This document shows, piece after piece, positions 34,717 through 44,337 of a DNA stretch of 64,000 bases. The number at the start of each line of letters is the position of its first letter. The first letter of the stretch is position 1. Where the stretch lies: NCBI RefSeq assembly GCF_023736115.1, contig NZ_JAKQZC010000005.1:186001-250000 (forward strand), in the 5' to 3' direction. The translations under genes were made by a program, and so were the position numbers. This DNA comes from Salinicola avicenniae. Its GTDB lineage: Bacteria > Pseudomonadota > Gammaproteobacteria > Pseudomonadales > Halomonadaceae. Under the pieces are notes generated by a model. The model had not been told where the DNA came from. It worked only from the letters and a program-made list of their open reading frames with translations, and made no database searches.

Positions 34717-35688
34717 TCAGCTGCCGATCACCCCGACGACTAGCCAAGCGGTGTAGGCGATAAAGCACGAGAGCAAGATGCCACCCTCGAGACGGTTGAT
34801 ACGCCCCTGCCCCCTCCACCCCATGCCGAATACCAGCAGGACGAGCGTCAGCCCTGCCATGACGGGCCAGTCGCGCACGAGCACTGCCGGATCGACATCG
34901 ATCGGTTCGATGACCCCGGCCAGACCCACCACCCCCAGGGTATTGAACAGATTGGAGCCGACGACATTGCCGAGAACCAGATCATGTTCGTTCTTGCGCA
35001 CCGCGCTGATCGAAGAGGCGAGCTCCGGCAACGAGGTACCGATGGCCACGACCGTCAGACCGATCACTAGATCGCTGATACCGAATGCGCTAGCGATCTC
35101 GATCGCCCCCCACACAAGCAGCCGCGAGCTGACAATCAGCAATACCAGCCCGACCAGCGTCCAGGTCACGCCGCTTTTCAATGACATGGAGTCGCCGCTA
35201 ATATCGGCGTCGACATCGGCCTGCAAGGCATCCGGATCCGACTGGCGAGAGCGCCAGATGCTATAGCCCAGGAAGACGGCCAGCAGCATCAGCAAGCCCA
35301 CTGCATCCCATCGCGAGATACGGCCGTCATGAAGGCACCACAAGGACGCCAGCGTAACCAGCATCAGCATGGGCAGCTCGCGCCGTACGACCTGGGAATG
35401 CACCAGCAGCGGGCTTACCAGGGCCACCAAGCCAACGATCAAGGCGATATTGGTAATGTTCGAGCCATAGGCATTGCCTAGCGCCAGGCCGGGATTGCCC
35501 TGCAAGGCCGCCAGGGCCGACACCATCATTTCGGGTGCCGAGGTGCCGAAACCGATCACCAGCATGCCGATCAACAACGGCGAGAGACCGAGATGGCGCG
35601 CGGTGGCAGCGGCGCCATCGACGAAACGGTCCGCGCTCCAGGCCAGCAGTGCCAACCCTGCCAAGATCGCGATCAGGGCGATTACCAT
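34717..35688 (-). CDS. CaxA/YrbG-type calcium/sodium antiporter
   Basis: Inner-membrane cation exchanger of the CaCA superfamily, expected to extrude Ca2+ in exchange for Na+ or H+. The 323-residue protein shows the two inverted alpha repeats that form the ion site: GFGTSAPEMMVSALAA with GNAYGSNITN near residue 75, and AIGTSLPELASSISA with GNVVGSNLFN near 260. About ten membrane helices are predicted. It stands alone between the efflux gene and the divergent pqi operon. Ion choice cannot be told from sequence. Confidence 0.9.
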   Translation of the reverse strand: MVIALIAILAGLALLAWSADRFVDGAAATARHLGLSPLLIGMLVIGFGTSAPEMMVSALAALQGNPGLALGNAYGSNITNIALIVGLVALVSPLLVHSQVVRRELPMLMLVTLASLWCLHDGRISRWDAVGLLMLLAVFLGYSIWRSRQSDPDALQADVDADISGDSMSLKSGVTWTLVGLVLLIVSSRLLVWGAIEIASAFGISDLVIGLTVVAIGTSLPELASSISAVRKNEHDLVLGNVVGSNLFNTLGVVGLAGVIEPIDVDPAVLVRDWPVMAGLTLVLLVFGMGWRGQGRINRLEGGILLSCFIAYTAWLVVGVIGS

Positions 35689-35817
35689 ATCAAGCCTCCT
35701 TGCCGGCCGGGTTCCAGAGCACCGCTCCCTATTCTACTAGGCATCGTTATTGCCGTAAGTGATTGTACTTCTTCGGCACAGGCCGTATCACCTGCGGATA
35801 TCACCTACTATAGTGTC

Positions 35818-35850
35818 CAATCGACCGATGACATGGATGGTCAATCGACC
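35818..35850 (+). repeat. direct repeat upstream of pqiA
   Basis: CAATCGACC at 35818-35826 and 35842-35850, start to start 24 bases. A TATAGT (35809-35814) lies just upstream and could be a -10, though no matching -35 is seen. A regulator binding two sites on one DNA face about two turns apart would fit. Confidence 0.35.
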
Positions 35851-35929
35851 AACCTCCGAGCCCGCGGAATTGTCTATGGTCCGATAACCGGGCAAAGTTT
35901 TCCTAGCGGTTAGTGAACAGGGCTTCTTC

Positions 35930-37315
35930 TTGGTATCGACAAGCAAGGATAGATCAGCAGCGCATGACGCCGTGACGTCAAAGACTGTCGCCAGCGAATC
36001 GCGCCAGACGCGCCGGCGGCTGCGTGCCTGCCAGGAGTGTGACCTGCTGGTGGCGCTGCCTCCGCTGGCGCCGCATCAGCGTGCCGGCTGCCCTCGCTGC
36101 GGTCATACGCTGAGTCATCGCCACTATCGCCCCGCCGAGCGTAGCCTGGCATTCGCCATCAGCGCCTTGATCGCGCTAGCTGCCGCCCTGAGCTTTCCGT
36201 TCATCAGCTTCGAGGCCAGAGGGGTCACTAACGCGATCGGCGTCATCGACACCGCTGCCGGGCTGATCGACTTCCACGCCCCGATCGTCGGCATCCTGGT
36301 GCTGGTCACGATTATCGTACTGCCCGCCTGCTACCTGCTGGCAGTAATCTGGCTGCATACCGGCCTGTTGCGCCGACACCCTCTGCCGCGCAGTCGACCC
36401 ATCGCCAGAGCGCTGGCCCATCTTGGGCCCTGGATGATGGCGGATGTCTTCGTCATCGGCGCGCTGGTGAGCCTGATCAAGATCGCCGGCATGGCATCGG
36501 TGGATCTGGGACTTTCCTTCTGGTCCTTCTGCATCTACGCCCTGCTGCTGCTGCTGACAACCCGCTCGATCGATAGCGACTGGATGTGGTTCTCGATTGC
36601 CGGGGAACCTCTGGCCCCGGAAGGCTGCCGAGTGGGCCGCACCGCCGCCACCCAATCGCTGACCGGCTGCCCGACCTGCGGGCTGGTCAATCGCCTGGGC
36701 CACTTTGGCCGCGGCCGCTGTCAGCGCTGTAGCGAACCCCTGCGTTTTCGCAGCCCGCATAGCGTGCAGAAGACCTGGGCGCTCCTCGCCGCCGCGCTCA
36801 TCTTCTATATTCCGGCGAACCTCTACCCGATCATGACTACCACGTCGCTGGGCAACACGACGCCGTCGACGATCATCGGCGGCGTCCTGCTCTTCGTCGG
36901 CCACGGTGACTGGCCAATTGCCCTGGTCATCTTCACCGCAAGCGTGGTGGTTCCCATCGGCAAGATGCTGGCCATGGCCTGGCTCTGCCTGACCATCAAG
37001 CGCGGGGGCAATGCGGCTTTCAAGCACAAGCGTCAGAAGCTCTACCGCATCACGGAGTTCATCGGACGCTGGTCGATGATTGATGTCTTCGTGGTGTCGA
37101 TCCTGGTAGCACTGGTGCATGCCGGCTCGTTGCTTTCGATTACCCCGGGCCCGGCGGCGCTGGCCTTCGCGGCCGTGGTCATCATCACCATGCTGGCGGC
37201 CAACAGCTTCGATTCCCGTCTCATCTGGGACAGCCGGGACATGCAGCCGCCAATGCCGGCCTCGCTCAAGCGACAATCTCCCTACTCGCCCGTCAAGGAA
37301 GTCGACGATGCCTGA
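35930..37315 (+). CDS. pqiA: paraquat-inducible protein A, intermembrane transport subunit
   Basis: PqiA is the inner-membrane partner of the MCE-type PqiB tunnel and works in lipid or hydrophobic-molecule traffic between the membranes. The 461-residue protein has two homologous PqiA units, each with four membrane helices. Each unit is preceded by cysteine pairs resembling rubredoxin-like metal sites: CQECDLLV with CPRCG, and CPTCGLV with CQRC. The start is uncertain: TTG at 35930 has AGGG eight bases upstream; a GTG at 35972 is possible. It overlaps pqiB by eight bases. Family members respond to superoxide stress; no SoxS site was identified here. Confidence 0.92.
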   Translation: MVSTSKDRSAAHDAVTSKTVASESRQTRRRLRACQECDLLVALPPLAPHQRAGCPRCGHTLSHRHYRPAERSLAFAISALIALAAALSFPFISFEARGVTNAIGVIDTAAGLIDFHAPIVGILVLVTIIVLPACYLLAVIWLHTGLLRRHPLPRSRPIARALAHLGPWMMADVFVIGALVSLIKIAGMASVDLGLSFWSFCIYALLLLLTTRSIDSDWMWFSIAGEPLAPEGCRVGRTAATQSLTGCPTCGLVNRLGHFGRGRCQRCSEPLRFRSPHSVQKTWALLAAALIFYIPANLYPIMTTTSLGNTTPSTIIGGVLLFVGHGDWPIALVIFTASVVVPIGKMLAMAWLCLTIKRGGNAAFKHKRQKLYRITEFIGRWSMIDVFVVSILVALVHAGSLLSITPGPAALAFAAVVIITMLAANSFDSRLIWDSRDMQPPMPASLKRQSPYSPVKEVDDA

Positions 37316-38960
37316 TTCGATGCAACGCGCCACCCGGCTGTCGCAGTCGCGGCTATCCCCCATCTGGATCGTGCCGCTCCTGGCGGCGCTGATCGGCGCC
37401 TGGATGGTCTGGGACAATATCTCCAGCCGTGGGCCTCTGATTACCCTCAACATGGAAAGTGCCGAGGGCATCGAGGCCGGCAATACGCTGATCAAGACGC
37501 GCAATGTCGAGGTCGGGCACGTCGAAGCGGTACGCCTCTCCGACGACCTCTCGCACACGGTGGTCACAGCCCGCATGTCTCGTGATGCCGAGCGCATGCT
37601 GAATAGCGCCTCGAGCTTCTGGGTGGTCAAGCCAAGGATCGGTCGGGAAGGTATCAGTGGCCTCAATACCGTGCTGTCCGGCGCCTACATCCAGCTGGCA
37701 CCAGGCGACAGCGACGAGTACCAGACCGACTTCGATGTCCTGGAACAGCCGCCCGTGGCGCCCCCCGACGCCCCGGGGCTGCGCGTCAATCTCGTCAGCC
37801 AGGTCGGCAACTCCCTGAGCGCTGGCGACCCGGTCACCTACCAGGGTTACACGGTCGGTCGCGTCGAGAGCACCGACTTTGACCCGGACGCGCGCGAGAT
37901 ACGTCATCGGCTCTTCATCCAGTCGCCCTACGACAGTCTGGTGACCGACACGACGCGCTTCTGGAGTTCCTCGGGCATCGATGTCCAGCTGGACTCCGAG
38001 GGAGTCAACGTCAACCTCGACTCGTTCGAGACGCTGGTCAGCGGTGGAGTCACCTTCGGTGTGCCGGAGGATGTGGCCCAGGGCAGTCCGGCAAAACAGG
38101 ACGCCACCTACACGCTCTACAACAACGAAGAGAGCGCGCGCGAAGGCACCTACGATCAGTACATCGAGTACGTGCTGCTGGTCGACGACACGGTTCGCGG
38201 CCTCAGTCGGGGCGCGCCGGTCGAGTATCGTGGCGTGCGAATCGGCACCGTCGAGAGCGTGCCTTGGCATTTCACCGCCCCGCAGCCAGATTCACTCACC
38301 AACTTTGCCATTCCGGTGCTGATTCGCATCGAACCCCAGCGGCTGGAGAGCAGTGAAAACGTGGATAGCGACATCGATGATCAGCAGATTCACGATCGCT
38401 TCGAGCGCATGTTTAACGACTACGGTCTGCGCGCGACGCTGAAGTCCGGCAACTTGCTGACCGGCGCCCTGTTCGTGGACGTTAATTTCAATGACGATGC
38501 GCCGCCCTACGACGCGATGACCTTTGACGGCAAGCCGGTTTTCCCGACCATCTCGGGAGGCTTCGCGCAGATCGAGCAGAAGGTCTCCAACCTGCTCGAC
38601 AAGCTCAACGATCTGGAGGTCGAACCGATTCTTTCCCGACTCGATCAGACCATGCAAACGTCGCAGCAGACGCTTGAGCAGGTCAGGCAGATCGCGGAAT
38701 CGGTCAACGCCATCGTCTCCGACCCCGAGACCCAGGCGCTGCCGGGTAGCGTCAACGATACGCTGGAAGAACTCCAGCGCACGCTCAATGGGTTCTCCTC
38801 CGGATCGTCCGGCTATCGCCAGCTTAACGACACGCTACAGCAGCTCGAGACACTGATGCGTGATCTTCAACCGGTCGCACGGACACTGCGCGAGAAACCC
38901 AACGCCTTGATTTTCGATCGCGAAGTTCAGGCCGATCCCACGCCGAGGGCACCACGATGA
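37308..38960 (+). CDS. pqiB: MCE-domain intermembrane transport protein PqiB
   Basis: PqiB forms a hexameric periplasm-spanning tunnel of stacked MCE rings. An N-terminal membrane helix (SPIWIVPLLAALIGAWMVW) precedes three MCE domains: LITLNMESAEGIEAGNTL, LRVNLVSQVGNSLSAGDPVT and VDDTVRGLSRGAPVEYRGV. A long C-terminal helix (VSNLLDKLNDLEVEPILSRL onward) forms the coiled-coil needle. The 550-residue length is normal. The ATG at 37308 has AAGGAAG before it and overlaps pqiA; the longer frame to 37119 lies inside pqiA. It overlaps pqiC by four bases (ATGA). Confidence 0.95.
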   Translation: MPDSMQRATRLSQSRLSPIWIVPLLAALIGAWMVWDNISSRGPLITLNMESAEGIEAGNTLIKTRNVEVGHVEAVRLSDDLSHTVVTARMSRDAERMLNSASSFWVVKPRIGREGISGLNTVLSGAYIQLAPGDSDEYQTDFDVLEQPPVAPPDAPGLRVNLVSQVGNSLSAGDPVTYQGYTVGRVESTDFDPDAREIRHRLFIQSPYDSLVTDTTRFWSSSGIDVQLDSEGVNVNLDSFETLVSGGVTFGVPEDVAQGSPAKQDATYTLYNNEESAREGTYDQYIEYVLLVDDTVRGLSRGAPVEYRGVRIGTVESVPWHFTAPQPDSLTNFAIPVLIRIEPQRLESSENVDSDIDDQQIHDRFERMFNDYGLRATLKSGNLLTGALFVDVNFNDDAPPYDAMTFDGKPVFPTISGGFAQIEQKVSNLLDKLNDLEVEPILSRLDQTMQTSQQTLEQVRQIAESVNAIVSDPETQALPGSVNDTLEELQRTLNGFSSGSSGYRQLNDTLQQLETLMRDLQPVARTLREKPNALIFDREVQADPTPRAPR

Positions 38961-39607
38961 TCCACCCTACGCTGCCACAGCCCGTTGACTCCCGCTCGCG
39001 ACCTCGTCGGCCACTGGCCGGCGTGGCCTGCCTGCTGGCGATCGCCGGCAGCCTCGTGCTGACCGGCTGCGCCGGATCGACGTCGACGGCCTCCCGCTAC
39101 ACGCTACCCGAACCCTCGGCAGCGTTAGCGCAAACTGACGCAAACCCGACGGTGCGTCAGCTTCAGGTCATGCCGGTCGACGTGGCCAGCTATCTCGATC
39201 AGGAAGGTATCGTGATGCAGCTCAGCGACATCGAGCTGACCACCGCCAACCAGAACCTCTGGGCCGAGGATCTGGGAAACCAGCTCAGCCGACGCCTGCG
39301 CCAGACACTGGCCATGTTCCTGCCGGAGACAACGATTCTGGGCCCTGGCGCACCGGCGACAGACGCTCTGCGTCTGGCGGTCGATGTCGACCAGTTTCAG
39401 GGGCGTTACGACGGACAGGCGGTGATTTCGGGGGAGTGGCAACTACAGCAAGGCAACCGTCTCGTCGAACAGCGACATTTCGCCGTGCTGGAGCCGCTGG
39501 AGGATGATGGCTACCCGGCACTGGTGCGCGCGCTGGGTCAGGCGTGGGAACGGTTGGGGGCCACGATTGGCGAAGCGGTTGTCTCGACGCCAGCCAGCGC
39601 CGACTGA
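38957..39607 (+). CDS. pqiC: PqiC outer-membrane lipoprotein
   Basis: PqiC is thought to dock the PqiB tunnel on the outer membrane. The 216-residue protein has a basic N-terminus, a hydrophobic segment and a lipobox, LTGCAG near residue 37, for lipid attachment. The mature part has the DUF330-type fold: YTLPEPSA, ELTTANQNLWAEDLGNQLSR and the later VDQFQGRYDGQAVISGEW. It overlaps pqiB (ATGA), completes the pqiABC operon and converges with fliA. Confidence 0.93.
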   Translation: MIHPTLPQPVDSRSRPRRPLAGVACLLAIAGSLVLTGCAGSTSTASRYTLPEPSAALAQTDANPTVRQLQVMPVDVASYLDQEGIVMQLSDIELTTANQNLWAEDLGNQLSRRLRQTLAMFLPETTILGPGAPATDALRLAVDVDQFQGRYDGQAVISGEWQLQQGNRLVEQRHFAVLEPLEDDGYPALVRALGQAWERLGATIGEAVVSTPASAD

Positions 39608-39628
39608 TAAGCAATCGGCGATACCACG

Positions 39629-39649
39629 AAGCGGGCGCAGCGCCCGCTT
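39629..39649. terminator. hairpin between convergent pqiC and fliA
   Basis: AAGCGGGCG (39629-39637) and CGCCCGCTT (39641-39649) form a perfect nine-base stem with a three-base loop, touching the fliA stop codon. It could serve both converging transcripts. Neither side has a long T-run, so efficiency is uncertain. Confidence 0.6.
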
Positions 39650-40347
39650 CAGTGGCTCAGTTTGGCGCGCAGCCGAGAAACCGCCTGACTGTGGAGCTGA
39701 CAGACGCGGGATTCGCTGACGCCGAGAACAGCACCAATCTCCTTGAGATTGAGCTCTTCCTGATAGTACAGGCCTAGCAGCAGCTTCTCGCGCTCCGGTA
39801 GCGCATCGATGGCGGCCATCAACTGAGTACGGTTGTCATCGCTGATCAAGGCGTCGAAGGGTGACGGCGGTCCCCCGTCAGCGACGGCGGTCACGCCATT
39901 CTCGCTATCACTTTCATCGTAGGCGAGCAGGAAGCCATTGTTGGCATCGGCCAGCAACTGGTGATACTCCTCGGCGGAGACGCCCATTTCGGCAGCGATC
40001 TCTCGCTCTTCCGGCGCGCGGCCCAGCCGCTGTTCCAGCCGGCCGACGGCCTGATCGAGCGCGCGGGCATTGCGGCGAACGCTTCGTGGCATCCAGTCAC
40101 GACTTCGCAGCTCATCGATCATGGCACCGCGCACCCGCTGATTGGCATAGGTCGAGAAACTGGCGCCGTGGGAGTTGTCATAACGCCCCATGGCATCCAG
40201 CAGACCGACCATACCTGCCTGGATCAGGTCGTCCAGTTCCACGCTGGCAGGCAAGCGTACCTGCAGCGAGAGCGCGTGGCGCCTCACCATCGGCATGTAC
40301 TGTTCCATCATTGCCTGCTGATCGATTTTGCCCTGTGCGGTATACAT
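39649..40347 (-). CDS. fliA: RNA polymerase sigma-28 factor FliA
   Basis: FliA directs late flagellar and chemotaxis transcription and is held by FlgM. The 232-residue protein has the sigma-70 group 3 layout: region 2 (LDDLIQAGMVGLLDAMGRYD, FSTYANQRVRGAMIDELRS), a short region 3 (REIAAEMGVSAEEYHQLLA) and region 4 (LNLKEIGAVLGVSESRVCQL). GAGG lies seven bases before the ATG. It sits downstream of flhE in the same direction, across a 152-base gap that probably holds its own FlhDC-dependent promoter. Confidence 0.97.
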   Translation of the reverse strand: MYTAQGKIDQQAMMEQYMPMVRRHALSLQVRLPASVELDDLIQAGMVGLLDAMGRYDNSHGASFSTYANQRVRGAMIDELRSRDWMPRSVRRNARALDQAVGRLEQRLGRAPEEREIAAEMGVSAEEYHQLLADANNGFLLAYDESDSENGVTAVADGGPPSPFDALISDDNRTQLMAAIDALPEREKLLLGLYYQEELNLKEIGAVLGVSESRVCQLHSQAVSRLRAKLSH

Positions 40348-40499
40348 CGAATGGCCTCGTGGTTAACGCCGTCCTGGCCGTCAAGAGCGGTGGCCAGCTA
40401 GCCCATTATGGCGGGCAGCGTGGTATCCAAGTTTGTGAACTCCCCGTCTTCCGACGGCTATTTCCGGTTTTTGCCGCCAGCGCAGGTTCGATACGGCAC

Positions 40500-40925
40500 C
40501 TAACGGCGATAGTCGACGATCAGCTGTCCATTAGTCACCGTCGATACCCCGGCGTGATTGGCAACGGGCAGACGCTGGAATCGAAACGCCAGTGTCCTGT
40601 CCGCGGCGCGACCCGCAAATTGCTGTGTTGTACCCTGCTCGCCGCGAAGCGCGATGCAGAAGTTGCCCTGACATAACCAGGCACGCATCGCCCCGGCCGG
40701 GGCGTCGCTGGAGAAACGCCATCTCACTCGTGTCACTTTCGCGCCGGCACTTTCCGGGGGAGGCGCCAATTGATGACTCTCGAGCGGGCGATCCGAGACC
40801 GGCACGACCAGACGCGAGAACGTTCCGACCCAACTTCCCGCTGTCGCCCAACCAGGCTGCCACGGCACCAGCCCCAGCAGAAGACATCCGACCAACACGC
40901 CATTGGCCCGCCAATGCCTGGCCAT
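40500..40925 (-). CDS. flhE: flagellar protein FlhE
   Basis: FlhE is a periplasmic protein of peritrichous flagellar systems, needed to stop proton leak through the export gate. A signal peptide (VLVGCLLLGLVPWQPGWATA) ends near residue 29. The remaining domain shows the conserved MRAWLCQGNFCIALRGEQG with its cysteine pair, and the C-terminal LAFRFQRLPVANHAG and NGQLIVDYRR. At 141 residues it is close to the family. Its start overlaps the flhA stop by one base (TAATG), so flhBAE is one operon. Confidence 0.9.
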   Translation of the reverse strand: MARHWRANGVLVGCLLLGLVPWQPGWATAGSWVGTFSRLVVPVSDRPLESHQLAPPPESAGAKVTRVRWRFSSDAPAGAMRAWLCQGNFCIALRGEQGTTQQFAGRAADRTLAFRFQRLPVANHAGVSTVTNGQLIVDYRR

Positions 40926-43009
40926 TAATTCGACGCGCCGATGGTCGTGGTGACGCGCAGGTGGCGATCATCATGGATCTCTGCCTGGGAAAGCACGACC
41001 AGCGACTTGATCTGGCGGCGCAGAAAGCGCGCGAGCAGCGCCCGCAGACCATGCGGGACTACCAGCACGGTGGGCTCATCCCGGCGCTGCTGGCGCTCGA
41101 CTGCCGCGGCGGTCTGCTGCATCAACGTGTCGGCCAAGCCGGGCTCCAGCGCACCGCCGTTGCCAAGCGCCTGCGACAAGACCTGCTCCAGCTTGGGGTC
41201 CAGGCTCATCACGTGCATTGGATCCTTGCCGGGGAACCACTGCTGGGTAATCGCGCGACCCAGCGCCACGCGCACCAAGGCTGTCAGCTCGTTGGGATCG
41301 GTCTGCTGCGGCGCGAATTCCGCCAGCACATCCATAATCGTGTGCATATCGCGGATCGGCACATCCTCGGCCAGCAGGTTCTGCAGAATTCGCTGGACCG
41401 TTGTCAGCGGCAGTAGTTTGGGAACGACATCCTCGACCAGCGACTTCTGCTGTTCCGATACCTTGTCCAGCAACTGCTGCACTTCTGCTCGGCCCAGCAT
41501 GTCGCCGGCATTTTCATGCAACAGGTGATTGAGATGCGTCGCCACCACCGTACTGGCATCCACCACCGTATAGCCGTAGATCTGCGCCCGCTCCCGCTGC
41601 GCTTCTTCGATCCAGTAGGCCGTCAGCCCGAAAGCGGGATCCTGAGTCCGGGTTCCATCGATCGCCCCGGAGACATGCCCCGGATCGATGGCAAGCCATT
41701 TGCCGGGATACGCCTCCGCACGACCGACTTCGACACCCCGCAGCGTAATGACATAGGTATTGGGACTGAGTTCGAGGTTGTCGCGGATATGCACGACCGA
41801 CGGCAGAAAGCCGACATCCTGAGCGAATTTCTTGCGCACGCTCTTGATTCGTCCCAGCAGTTCGCCCTTCTGTCGCTGGTCTACCAGGGGGATCAGACGA
41901 TGGCCGACTTCCAAACCCAAGGTATCGACCAGCTGGACGTCGTCCCAGCTGGCCTCGGGCGTTTCTTGTACCGTCGGTGGCGCGCGCTCCTCAACCTCAC
42001 GCGAAACCTGCGCCTGATCGCGACGCGTCAGCCACCAGCCGACCGACGCCAGCGACGTCGCAAACAGCAGAAAGACGAGATTGGGCATCCCCGGAATGAC
42101 ACCGAGCAACGCCATGACGCCAGCCGCCAGATACATGACGCGAGGATTGCTGAAGAGCTGGCTGAGAAGCTGCTGGCCGACATCCTGATCGGTATTGACG
42201 CGGGACACCGTTACACCCGCGGCGGTCGAGATCACCAGGCCCGGAATCTGCGCAACCAGACCGTCACCCACGGTCAGCAGCGTATAGGTGCGCGCGGCCT
42301 CACTGAACGGCAGCCCGTGCTGCGCCACACCGATCATCAGTCCGCCGATCAGGTTGATGACCATGATCAACAGGCCGGCAATGGCATCGCCGCGTACGAA
42401 CTTGCTCGCCCCATCCATGGATCCGTAGAACTCGGACTCCTGATTGAGCTCGCTGCGACGCGTGCGCGCGTCCTCTTCACCGATCAGCCCCGCGTTGAGG
42501 TCCGCATCAATGGCCATCTGCTTGCCGGGCATGGAATCCAGCGTAAAACGCGCGCCAACCTCCGCGATACGTCCGGCCCCCTTGGTGATAACCATGAAGT
42601 TGATCACCACGAGAATCAGGAAGACGACCAGGCCGACTGCGAAATTGCCGCCGATCAAGAACTCCCCGAACGCCTCGATCACCTTGCCCGCCGCGTCGCC
42701 CCCCTGATGCCCTTCCATCAGCACCACGCGCGTGGACGCCACGTTCAACGACAAACGCAGCAGCGTCGAAAACAGCAGCACGGCCGGAAAAGCAGCAAAA
42801 TCCAGCGGCTTCTCGGTAAACATGCTGACCAGCAGCACCATGATCGACAGCGCGATATTGAAGGTGAAGAAGATGTCCAGCGCGAAGGGCGGCAACGGCA
42901 GGATCATCATGGTCAGAATCATGATGATCAGGATGGGGCCGGCCAGCACCTTCCATTGGGTGTCCCCCGGCCACTTGCGCTGGCCGAACCACTGGGTGAG
43001 CGCGCTCAT
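40925..43009 (-). CDS. flhA: flagellar export gate protein FlhA
   Basis: FlhA forms the nonameric export gate and binds chaperone-substrate complexes. The 694-residue protein has eight membrane helices in the first half. The conserved cytoplasmic loop reads MPGKQMAIDADLNAGLI and the region after it GDAIAGLLIMVINLIGGL. The large C-terminal domain follows from about residue 330. Its start overlaps the flhB stop (ATGA). Confidence 0.97.
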   Translation of the reverse strand: MSALTQWFGQRKWPGDTQWKVLAGPILIIMILTMMILPLPPFALDIFFTFNIALSIMVLLVSMFTEKPLDFAAFPAVLLFSTLLRLSLNVASTRVVLMEGHQGGDAAGKVIEAFGEFLIGGNFAVGLVVFLILVVINFMVITKGAGRIAEVGARFTLDSMPGKQMAIDADLNAGLIGEEDARTRRSELNQESEFYGSMDGASKFVRGDAIAGLLIMVINLIGGLMIGVAQHGLPFSEAARTYTLLTVGDGLVAQIPGLVISTAAGVTVSRVNTDQDVGQQLLSQLFSNPRVMYLAAGVMALLGVIPGMPNLVFLLFATSLASVGWWLTRRDQAQVSREVEERAPPTVQETPEASWDDVQLVDTLGLEVGHRLIPLVDQRQKGELLGRIKSVRKKFAQDVGFLPSVVHIRDNLELSPNTYVITLRGVEVGRAEAYPGKWLAIDPGHVSGAIDGTRTQDPAFGLTAYWIEEAQRERAQIYGYTVVDASTVVATHLNHLLHENAGDMLGRAEVQQLLDKVSEQQKSLVEDVVPKLLPLTTVQRILQNLLAEDVPIRDMHTIMDVLAEFAPQQTDPNELTALVRVALGRAITQQWFPGKDPMHVMSLDPKLEQVLSQALGNGGALEPGLADTLMQQTAAAVERQQRRDEPTVLVVPHGLRALLARFLRRQIKSLVVLSQAEIHDDRHLRVTTTIGASN

Positions 43010-44178
43010 TCCCTCTCCTCGCTATCGATCGTTCCAGGCGACTCGGCATCGTCCAGAGACGGTGGGACCGGCAGGTCCCTCGGGGTAGGCGGCCGCTCGC
43101 CGCCCTCGGTTTCGATCTGTTTCAGACGGAAGGCCCATGCCAGCACTTCCGCCACGGCGGTATACAGATCCGCCGGAATTTCCTGGTCGAGATCCACATG
43201 GTGGTAGAGCGCACGGGCCAGCGGCGGGGCCTCGAGCCGCGGGACGTCATGCTCGTCACCCAGCTCGCGGATCTTGGCGGCGACATGATCTGCCCCTTTC
43301 GCCACGACTCGCGGTGCCGCCATCGAATTCTGTTCGTAGCTCAACGCCACCGCATAGTGAGTCGGGTTGGTCACGATCACATCCGCTTCCGGCACCTTCG
43401 ACATCATGCGCCTTCGCGCCATCGCCTGCTGCTGGGAGCGAATTCTTCCCTTAACATGCGGGTCCCCCTCGCTCTCCTTGTGCTCCTGCCGGATATCCTC
43501 CCGACTCATGCGCAATTTCTTGTTGTGACTCCAGATCTGGTAAGGCACATCGATCAGGATCACGACGATCATCGAGACCACGATCAACGCACAACCGACC
43601 GCCGCCATCTGCATCGCCTTGGCCAACGCCTGATGAATCGGCATCGTCATGAGGGCGATCAGGTCGTCGCGGCGCGACCAGAGGTAAATGGCCCCGACCC
43701 CGCCCACGAGTACCGACTTGGCGATGGCCTTGGCGAGCTCCGCCAGCGCCTGACTGGAGAACATCCGCTTCAACCCCTTCAGCGGATTGAGCTTGGAGAG
43801 CTGCGGCTGTAGCGACTTCGCCGACATCAGCCATCCGCCCAGCAAAACCGGGCCCAGGAAAGCGGCCACCGTAAACAACAGAAAGAGGGGCAGTAGCGCA
43901 AACAGTGTTCGCTGCCCCAGCGACCAGATACGGCTGAGCATCCGGGCGCTATCGAAGACCAGACCGCGATCGAACAGGAACGCCTGCTCCATGACCAGCC
44001 CGAGATCGTCATACAGCTCATTGCCTAAGAACCAAAGGCCCATGACGCCACTGACCAGCAGGAGGAAGGTCGCCAATTCCCGGGATCGCGGAACCTGGCC
44101 CTCCTCGCGAGCCTTTTCCAGGCGTCGCGGTGTGGCTGGTTCGGTCTTTTCCTGATCGCTGTCGTCCTGGCCGGCCAA
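43006..44178 (-). CDS. flhB: flagellar export switch protein FlhB
   Basis: FlhB sits in the export gate and switches substrate class from hook to filament after autocleavage. The 390-residue protein begins with a charged region (KTEPATPRRLEKAREEGQVP), then four membrane helices. The cytoplasmic domain carries the cleavage motif in VIVTNPTHYAVALSYEQN, between Asn and Pro of NPTH. The C-terminal tail is Pro-rich and longer than usual. First gene of flhBAE. A separate gene, fhlB at 57471, encodes a second copy of the post-cleavage part. Confidence 0.97.
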   Translation of the reverse strand: MAGQDDSDQEKTEPATPRRLEKAREEGQVPRSRELATFLLLVSGVMGLWFLGNELYDDLGLVMEQAFLFDRGLVFDSARMLSRIWSLGQRTLFALLPLFLLFTVAAFLGPVLLGGWLMSAKSLQPQLSKLNPLKGLKRMFSSQALAELAKAIAKSVLVGGVGAIYLWSRRDDLIALMTMPIHQALAKAMQMAAVGCALIVVSMIVVILIDVPYQIWSHNKKLRMSREDIRQEHKESEGDPHVKGRIRSQQQAMARRRMMSKVPEADVIVTNPTHYAVALSYEQNSMAAPRVVAKGADHVAAKIRELGDEHDVPRLEAPPLARALYHHVDLDQEIPADLYTAVAEVLAWAFRLKQIETEGGERPPTPRDLPVPPSLDDAESPGTIDSEERE

Positions 44179-44273
44179 GCGCTCGCTCCGCTAGTTCTGG
44201 CGCAAAGGCGCCAATGACGGCAATGCCACCGCGTGGGCGACATTCTGCTTGGCATGACGGGAAGTCAAAGGAC

Positions 44274-44303
44274 GAAATAGCAGGCTGAAGTGCCTGCTAT
44301 TTC
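44274..44303 (-). terminator. hairpin after cheZ
   Basis: GAAATAGCAGGC (44274-44285) and GCCTGCTATTTC (44292-44303) form a perfect 12-base stem with a six-base loop, between the cheZ stop and flhB. No T-run follows, so it may act as a processing or attenuation hairpin, but its place fits the end of the chemotaxis operon. Confidence 0.6.
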
Positions 44304-44337
44304 ATAGGGAGGGTCAGAAGAGAGGAGTCTAGAGGAA

